Below, piece after piece: positions 6,738 through 10,745 of a DNA stretch of 10,745 bases. The translations under genes were made by a program, and so were the position numbers. Origin of the DNA: Desulfovibrio sp. (GTDB lineage Bacteria; Desulfobacterota; Desulfovibrionia; Desulfovibrionales; Desulfovibrionaceae); assembly GCF_019424165.1 (NCBI RefSeq), contig NZ_JAHZAA010000053.1:1-10745 (forward strand), given 5' to 3'. How positions within the stretch are numbered: position 1 is the stretch's first letter; each line of letters begins with the position of its first letter. The notes beneath the pieces were generated by a model. That model was not told the origin of the DNA. It made no database searches and was given only the letters and a program-made list of their open reading frames with translations.

Positions 6738-7468
6738 AAACGCCTGAAGAGTACTTTGCTGATCTGTCTTTTGCGCCGCCCGAGCAGGGAACGGCAGCAT
6801 CCCTCAGTGATGCGGAACGGGCTTTTGTGCAGAAATATCTTGGCGGCGAGACGGTTGCCGCCCTGCCGGTGCAATCCCCTCTGGCGGCCATGCCCTGCAC
6901 GGGTACGGAGCAGATTCGCGCACCCGCAGAAATGCCTTCCGCCCCCGCGGCCGCCACAGCCGGACAATACCGGCATGACGCAGCCGCAGCTCCGAAAGCA
7001 GCCGTGCCGCTGAAGTCGCATTTGGCAGCGCAAGACAAGGTGCAGATGGTATCGTTTTATGTGCGCGAGCAGATTTTTCTTTTGCCGGTTTGTGTTATTG
7101 TTGAGGTCTTGCGGTATATGCCCCTCACCCGCCTGCCCATGGCTCCTCCCTTTGTGGCCGGGGTAGTCAACCTGCGGGGACGGGTCACCCCGCTGCTGCA
7201 TCTGGACGCCCTGCTGACGCTGGAACAGCAATACCACTACGCGCCGGGGAACTTCATTGTGGTATGCAACGGAAAAGACATGCAGCTTGGCTTTATTGTC
7301 GACAAGATCCATACCATGTACATGATTGATCAGCGGAAAATAAACTGGAATGCTGAAAACCAGCTTGGGGCCAGCGCTGATTTTCTTTATGGGCTGGCCG
7401 AGGTGGGCGATCACCTGCACGGCATCATAGACCCGGAAGTAATTGTGGAAAAACTGCTGGACATCTAG
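6731..7468 (+). CDS. cheW: CheW-domain coupling protein with N-terminal extension (ParP-like candidate)
   Basis: CheW-domain proteins link receptors to the kinase CheA. Residues about 103-245 form a CheW domain: V-S-F-Y-V-R-E-Q-I-F-L-L-P-V, then V-E-V-L-R, T-R-L-P-M-A-P-P-F-V-A-G-V-V-N-L-R-G (133-150) and P-L-L-H-L-D-A-L, with the usual F-I-V-D-K-I strand later. Ordinary CheW is about 150-170 residues; here 245, because of a short charged block (about 1-38, T-P-E-E-Y-F-A-D-L and A-E-R-A-F-V-Q-K-Y-L-G) and an Ala/Pro-rich linker (about 40-100). This plan, directly after a ParC-like ATPase and overlapping it by 7 nt, is like Vibrio ParP, whose N-terminus binds ParC and whose C-terminal CheW-like domain binds CheA. 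It might also serve as the main CheW, since no other lies in the window. Gagga at 6714-6718 is the likely ribosome site. Confidence 0.9.
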   Translation: MVKTPEEYFADLSFAPPEQGTAASLSDAERAFVQKYLGGETVAALPVQSPLAAMPCTGTEQIRAPAEMPSAPAAATAGQYRHDAAAAPKAAVPLKSHLAAQDKVQMVSFYVREQIFLLPVCVIVEVLRYMPLTRLPMAPPFVAGVVNLRGRVTPLLHLDALLTLEQQYHYAPGNFIVVCNGKDMQLGFIVDKIHTMYMIDQRKINWNAENQLGASADFLYGLAEVGDHLHGIIDPEVIVEKLLDI

Positions 7469-7498
7469 GCGCCCACGATCACAGGCAAACGCTTGCCC

Positions 7499-7527
7499 TT
7501 GCAAATAATGTAAATAACATCTACGAT
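7499..7527 (+). promoter_or_regulatory. Likely promoter of cheY-cheA
   Basis: TTGCAA (7499-7504) and TACGAT (7522-7527) lie exactly 17 nt apart, each with four of six consensus matches, at the edge of an AT-rich stretch. Transcription from about 7534 would give a leader of roughly 200 nt before cheY. It would allow cheY-cheA to be expressed apart from the cheB-to-cheW genes. Confidence 0.4.
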
Positions 7528-7683
7528 ATTTTGAAATTTTTTCTAAATTACACTTTTGTGCCAACGCGGATCAATGCTTCAAATGCCGGCCCACATCGGC
7601 CGCACGAGCAGCCGCACCGCACCCTGGTTTTTGGGTGGTTGCCTGCAGCACTGCCGAAAACCGACAGAAAAATCCATGCTGCA

Positions 7684-7702
7684 CTGCCCCGCAAGGCGGC
7701 AG
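7684..7702 (+). other. GNRA-capped hairpin upstream of the cheY ribosome site
   Basis: ctgcccc (7684-7690) pairs with ggcggcag (7695-7702) with one bulged C and a GCAA tetraloop (7691-7694). It ends 16 nt before the agggа-type ribosome site at 7719-7723. It could affect mRNA stability or cheY translation; no T-run follows, so it is not a terminator. Confidence 0.4.
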
Positions 7703-7731
7703 TCAACATTTGACGGACAGGGACAGATATT

Positions 7732-8100
7732 ATGAAAAAACATATCATGGTCGTCGATGACTCCAAAACCATCCGTAACCTGGTGGCCTTTGTGCTGAAA
7801 GGGGAAGGCTTCAAGGTCAGCACCGCCGAGGATGGCCTTGACGCCATCGAAAAGCTGTACAGCCTTGACCCGGTGGACTTGATCGTCTCTGATGTCAACA
7901 TGCCGCGCATGGACGGTTTCACCTTTATCAAGACCATCCGCGCCCAGGATGCCTACAAAGACATCCCGATTATCGTGCTTTCCACCGAAGGGCAGGAAAA
8001 AGACATACAAACCGGTATGAGCCTTGGGGCCAACCTTTATATGGTCAAACCAGCGCAGCCGGAAAAAATGGTTCGCAATATAAAGATGCTCCTGGGCTAG
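7732..8100 (+). CDS. cheY: CheY-like single-domain response regulator
   Basis: CheY accepts phosphate from CheA and binds the flagellar switch to change rotation. The 122-residue protein is one receiver domain with every key residue: D9/D10 (V-V-D-D), phospho-acceptor D54 in V-S-D-V-N-M-P, S84/T85 at the switch threonine site (V-L-S-T-E), Y103 at the aromatic switch position and K106 in M-V-K-P. No output domain is attached, and the length is normal for CheY. The ATG at 7732 has agggа at 7719-7723, 8 nt upstream. It lies 263 nt after cheW and 64 nt before cheA, so it is probably expressed with cheA from the promoter near 7499. Which process it controls cannot be read directly, but proximity to cheA, cheB and cheR makes it the cognate regulator. 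Confidence 0.95.
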   Translation: MKKHIMVVDDSKTIRNLVAFVLKGEGFKVSTAEDGLDAIEKLYSLDPVDLIVSDVNMPRMDGFTFIKTIRAQDAYKDIPIIVLSTEGQEKDIQTGMSLGANLYMVKPAQPEKMVRNIKMLLG

Positions 8101-8164
8101 CCGATAAGAAAGACAGTATTACCCAAATGGGTACAGCGCTTTCAGCCAAGCAAGGGTATGGGGT

Positions 8165-10745
8165 ATGAGCCAGGATCTTTTTGACCCGGAATTATTTGCT
8201 GACTTCATTGCAGAAGCCAAAGAGCACCTCGAAACTATCGAGCCCAATCTTCTTGAGCTTGAAAAAGCTCCGGGGAACTTGGCACTGCTCAATGACATCT
8301 TCCGCCCCATGCACTCGCTCAAGGGCGCTTCGGGCTTTCTTGGCCTGAACCGCATCAATCAGCTCGCCCACAAGTCTGAAAACATTCTGGATGAGCTGCG
8401 CAAAGGCAGCATGGTCGTCACGCCGGAAATTATGGACGTTATTCTGGCTTCCACAGACGCCCTGCGCCAGATGATTGATAACCTTGAGAGCAGCAATAGC
8501 GAAGGTGAAGTGGAAATCGGGCATATCATGGCCCAGATTGACGCCATCATGGCCGGAGAAATTCCGGTGCAGGAACAGCCCGGACAAGCCCCGGCATCTC
8601 CGTCTTTTCCGGCGGCAGAAACCGCACCGGCTTCCGCCGCTCCCCTGCCCGAAACAGAGAATTTCGCGGCAGTGCATGAAATGTCCGATGTCCCGCTGTC
8701 TGATCCGACAGCCGAAGCGCAGCCCCAGGATGGCGCGATTGCCGGCGTGGACGGTGCCGACGGCATGAGCGGCAAGGAATGGGTCGCAACCCTGCCTGCC
8801 TTGCCGCCCTACGCCCTTACAGCTTTTGGGGAAAGTCATCTCAAAGATTTCATTGATGAATCAATTGAAATAATTGAAAATCTCACCAATGGCCTGCTTG
8901 AGCTTGAAGAAAACCCCACAGGCCAGGGCGAGCTCGTCAACGACCTTTTCCGTTTTTTCCACAACATGAAAGGCAACAGCGGCATTATCGGCTATAATGA
9001 CCTCAATGCCCTCACCCACGAAGCGGAAACACTGCTCAATAACGTGCGCCAGGGCAAAATCATCCCTACGCACGAGCTTATTGATCTTTTGCTGCTTGTT
9101 GTGGATGTTATGGAAGCCCTCGTACACAATATTGACGTTGCTTCCGGCCAGGCGTCGCCCTTTGAAACAGGTTCCGTTGTCAAGCAATTGCAAAATGCCC
9201 TTGCCGGCGGCCCCATTGCCTTGCCAGCGGAATTACTGACCGCCCAAGGGCGTGAGCAGGCAGACTCCGGCGAGCCGGAACATGCGCATGCTGGTGATGA
9301 TGTCACGGGCGCGCCCGTGGAGGTGGTGACTCCTACCATTATTCCCGTGGGCTCTGAAGGCGATGATGCCGAAGCTTTTCGCGTCACCGTGCAGCAACAG
9401 ATCGAAATTATCCATGCGGCCCTGGAAACCCTGAAAAAAGACGGCAGCCACAAGGATTCCATTGATGCCCTGTACCGTTGCCTGCTGGCCATAAAAAATG
9501 CCTGCGGCTTTATGGGGCTGGCGGACATCAAGACCTATGCCGAACGCACGGCCGGTATTGTGGATCAAGGGCGCAGCAGCGGGATAGACTTCGACCTCAT
9601 GGTGGATCTGCTGGATCAGGAAGTAAGCATCATCCAGGACATGGTGCGTCAGGCCCTGAACGATGGCAAGGTTCCCACAGACGTCAGTTCCGCCACCACG
9701 AAGCCTGCTTCTGATGAAGAAGATGGGGACGGTACCGCGGTCACCTCAGATAAACCTGAAGGTACGCCCACCACAACCAGCACCCCCATTGCATCCGCTC
9801 CGGCACAGGCTGAAGTTCAGAACGCCGCGCCAGCAGATGCAAAAGCGACAACTCCGGCGACTACGGCAGTTCCGGTATCCGGCGGGCAAAGCGCCGAAGC
9901 AGCCTCGCGCCCCGCTCAGGCCAAGCCTGCGACCCCGATGGCGCAAGCCGCCCCAGCGCGCGCCGCGGCCCCGCAGACAAAGGGCGCGGCTCCCGCCGCT
10001 GAAGGGCACAAAAGCTCTTCCACCATCCGGGTTGACCACGAACGCCTTGATCATCTCATGAACCTCATCGGCGAGCTGATCATCAACCGTAACCGCTACA
10101 CACTTATCGCCCGCTCGCTCGAAGACAGCGGCGACAACATAGACATTTCGCATGTGGCGCAAAGCCTTTCTGAAACGACCTACGCCATGGCGCGCATCTC
10201 TGACGACCTGCAAGACACCATCATGAAGGTGCGCATGGTTCCTGTGTCATCTGTATTCTCCCGCTTTCCCCGTTTGGTGCGCGACCTTTCGCGCAAAAGC
10301 GGCAAAGAGGTAGACCTGGTCATGGAAGGAGAAGAAACGGAACTGGACAAGAGCGTGGTAGAGGTCATAGGTGACCCCCTTGTCCACCTTATCCGCAACT
10401 CCGTTGATCACGGCATAGAATCGGAAGATGTGCGCCTCGCCGCGGGCAAACCCGCCAAGGGCAAAGTGACGCTGCGGGCTTTTCACAAGGGCAATTCCGT
10501 TGCCATTGAGATCGAAGACGACGGCAAGGGCATTGACCCGGCAAAAATGCGCGAAACAGCCATCCGCAAAGGCGTGATCACTGCCGAAGAGGCCGCACAG
10601 CTGGATGATCGCGAGGCCGTGGAACTGATCTTTGCCCCCGGTTTTTCCTCTGCCGACCAGATTACCGATGCGCTTTGCGTCCTTCTTCGCCGCCGGGTCA
10701 AGACGTTCCTCACCGCCCGCAATGGTCACCGTGCCGGCGTTGGCC
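8165..10745 (+). CDS. cheA: CheA, chemotaxis histidine kinase with three Hpt-like domains; C-terminus missing or disrupted
   Basis: CheA autophosphorylates in receptor arrays and passes phosphate to CheY and CheB. Domains: Hpt1 (about 1-125) with H50 in M-H-S-L-K-G-A-S-G-F; Hpt2 (about 219-325) with H266 in F-H-N-M-K-G-N-S-G; a third Hpt-like bundle (about 402-500) where L-L-A-I-K-N-A-C-G-F puts L441 in the histidine's place; a long Ala/Pro/Thr-rich linker (about 502-617); dimerization domain P3 (about 620-690); and the start of the P4 kinase domain with N box H-L-I-R-N-S-V-D-H-G (741-750), G1 box D-D-G-K-G-I-D (785-791) and F-A-P-G-F-S-S (823-829). Identity stops after I-T-D (residue 835, base 10669): the expected S-G-R-G-V-G-M-D glycine box and the CheW-binding P5 domain do not follow, although the frame stays open to the edge. 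The ATG at 8165 has aaggg at 8152-8156. No recognisable P2 domain was seen. Confidence 0.93.
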   Translation, partial: MSQDLFDPELFADFIAEAKEHLETIEPNLLELEKAPGNLALLNDIFRPMHSLKGASGFLGLNRINQLAHKSENILDELRKGSMVVTPEIMDVILASTDALRQMIDNLESSNSEGEVEIGHIMAQIDAIMAGEIPVQEQPGQAPASPSFPAAETAPASAAPLPETENFAAVHEMSDVPLSDPTAEAQPQDGAIAGVDGADGMSGKEWVATLPALPPYALTAFGESHLKDFIDESIEIIENLTNGLLELEENPTGQGELVNDLFRFFHNMKGNSGIIGYNDLNALTHEAETLLNNVRQGKIIPTHELIDLLLLVVDVMEALVHNIDVASGQASPFETGSVVKQLQNALAGGPIALPAELLTAQGREQADSGEPEHAHAGDDVTGAPVEVVTPTIIPVGSEGDDAEAFRVTVQQQIEIIHAALETLKKDGSHKDSIDALYRCLLAIKNACGFMGLADIKTYAERTAGIVDQGRSSGIDFDLMVDLLDQEVSIIQDMVRQALNDGKVPTDVSSATTKPASDEEDGDGTAVTSDKPEGTPTTTSTPIASAPAQAEVQNAAPADAKATTPATTAVPVSGGQSAEAASRPAQAKPATPMAQAAPARAAAPQTKGAAPAAEGHKSSSTIRVDHERLDHLMNLIGELIINRNRYTLIARSLEDSGDNIDISHVAQSLSETTYAMARISDDLQDTIMKVRMVPVSSVFSRFPRLVRDLSRKSGKEVDLVMEGEETELDKSVVEVIGDPLVHLIRNSVDHGIESEDVRLAAGKPAKGKVTLRAFHKGNSVAIEIEDDGKGIDPAKMRETAIRKGVITAEEAAQLDDREAVELIFAPGFSSADQITDALCVLLRRRVKTFLTARNGHRAGVG
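10670..10745. other. Terminal 76 nt not matching CheA; possible foreign or misjoined sequence
   Basis: In the cheA frame this stretch reads A-L-C-V-L-L-R-R-R-V-K-T-F-L-T and no longer resembles a CheA kinase domain; neither other plus frame restores it. The minus strand reads A-N-A-G-T-V-T-I-A-G-G-E-E-R-L-D-P-A-A-K-K-D-A-K-R, which looks more like ordinary protein. The source gene was not recognised. A chimeric contig end or a real rearrangement are both possible. Confidence 0.55.

Larger units (their letters stand above)
7469..7731 (+). other. cheW-cheY spacer: AT-rich promoter zone and structured leader
   Basis: The 263 nt hold no supported gene; a 60-codon frame from TTG at 7531 has no family resemblance and no ribosome site. 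After a weak ggcaa/ttgcc stem (7484-7497) without a T-run comes a strongly AT-rich segment (about 7500-7556), then about 175 nt of GC-richer sequence with several small repeats leading to cheY. Confidence 0.6.

Noticed and set aside
7631..7647. Sigma-54-like GG-N10-GC (7633-7646) upstream of cheY
   Set aside because: The GG and GC pairs have the right spacing, but only about 8 of 12 consensus positions fit and no activator site is visible; too weak to list.
7531..7713. A 60-codon frame in the cheW-cheY spacer
   Set aside because: TTG start without a ribosome site, inside an AT-rich promoter zone and a structured leader; no recognisable motif.
8120..8133. Small hairpin taccc-aaat-gggta between cheY and cheA
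   Set aside because: Five base pairs with no T-run; unlikely to terminate and probably does not separate the two genes.
10247..10729. Minus-strand 160-codon frame as a real gene at the window end
   Set aside because: Most of it is antisense to conserved CheA kinase motifs; only the last ~76 nt look protein-like on this strand, treated as a possible misjoin instead.

Overview
The window carries a chemotaxis gene cluster from a Gram-negative bacterium. The genes are GC-rich, and the order cheB, HEAT-repeat protein, cheR, parA, cheW, cheY, cheA, together with the protein style, fits a Desulfovibrio-type sulfate reducer (Desulfovibrionaceae). That placement is an inference from gene order and protein resemblance, recalled without a database search. 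I see no CRISPR array, insertion sequence, phage gene or rRNA.

Layout. Positions 1-312 hold the 3' end of a DUF421/YetF-type membrane protein gene. Positions 434-685 encode a small three-helix GlsB/YeaQ/YmgE-type stress membrane protein. Positions 686-1061 have no protein gene; they hold a minus-strand promoter-plus-terminator pair that could make a very short RNA, and the terminator of a minus-strand tRNA-Pro(CGG) gene (1062-1139). From 1269 a tightly packed plus-strand operon runs cheB - HEAT-repeat protein - cheR - parA-like ATPase - cheW-like coupling protein (to 7468), with gaps of 26, 2 and 5 nt and one 7-nt overlap. A 263-nt spacer with its own likely promoter and a structured leader separates this from cheY (7732-8100) and cheA (8165 to the window edge).

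How the genes work together. CheA is the histidine kinase, CheY the output regulator, and CheR and CheB the methyltransferase and methylesterase that adapt the receptors. The CheW-like protein couples receptors to CheA. The ParA-like ATPase directly before a CheW with a long N-terminal extension resembles the ParC/ParP arrangement that places chemotaxis arrays at the cell pole in vibrios. No receptor, CheZ, CheC, CheD or CheX lies in the window.

The unusual parts are: a 643-residue HEAT-repeat scaffold of unknown job between cheB and cheR; a CheR with a roughly 270-residue disordered N-terminal tail carrying repeated short motifs; a CheA with three Hpt-like domains, the third without its phospho-accepting histidine; and a sudden loss of CheA identity at about 10670, which truncates the kinase domain and looks like a chimeric join or a rearrangement.
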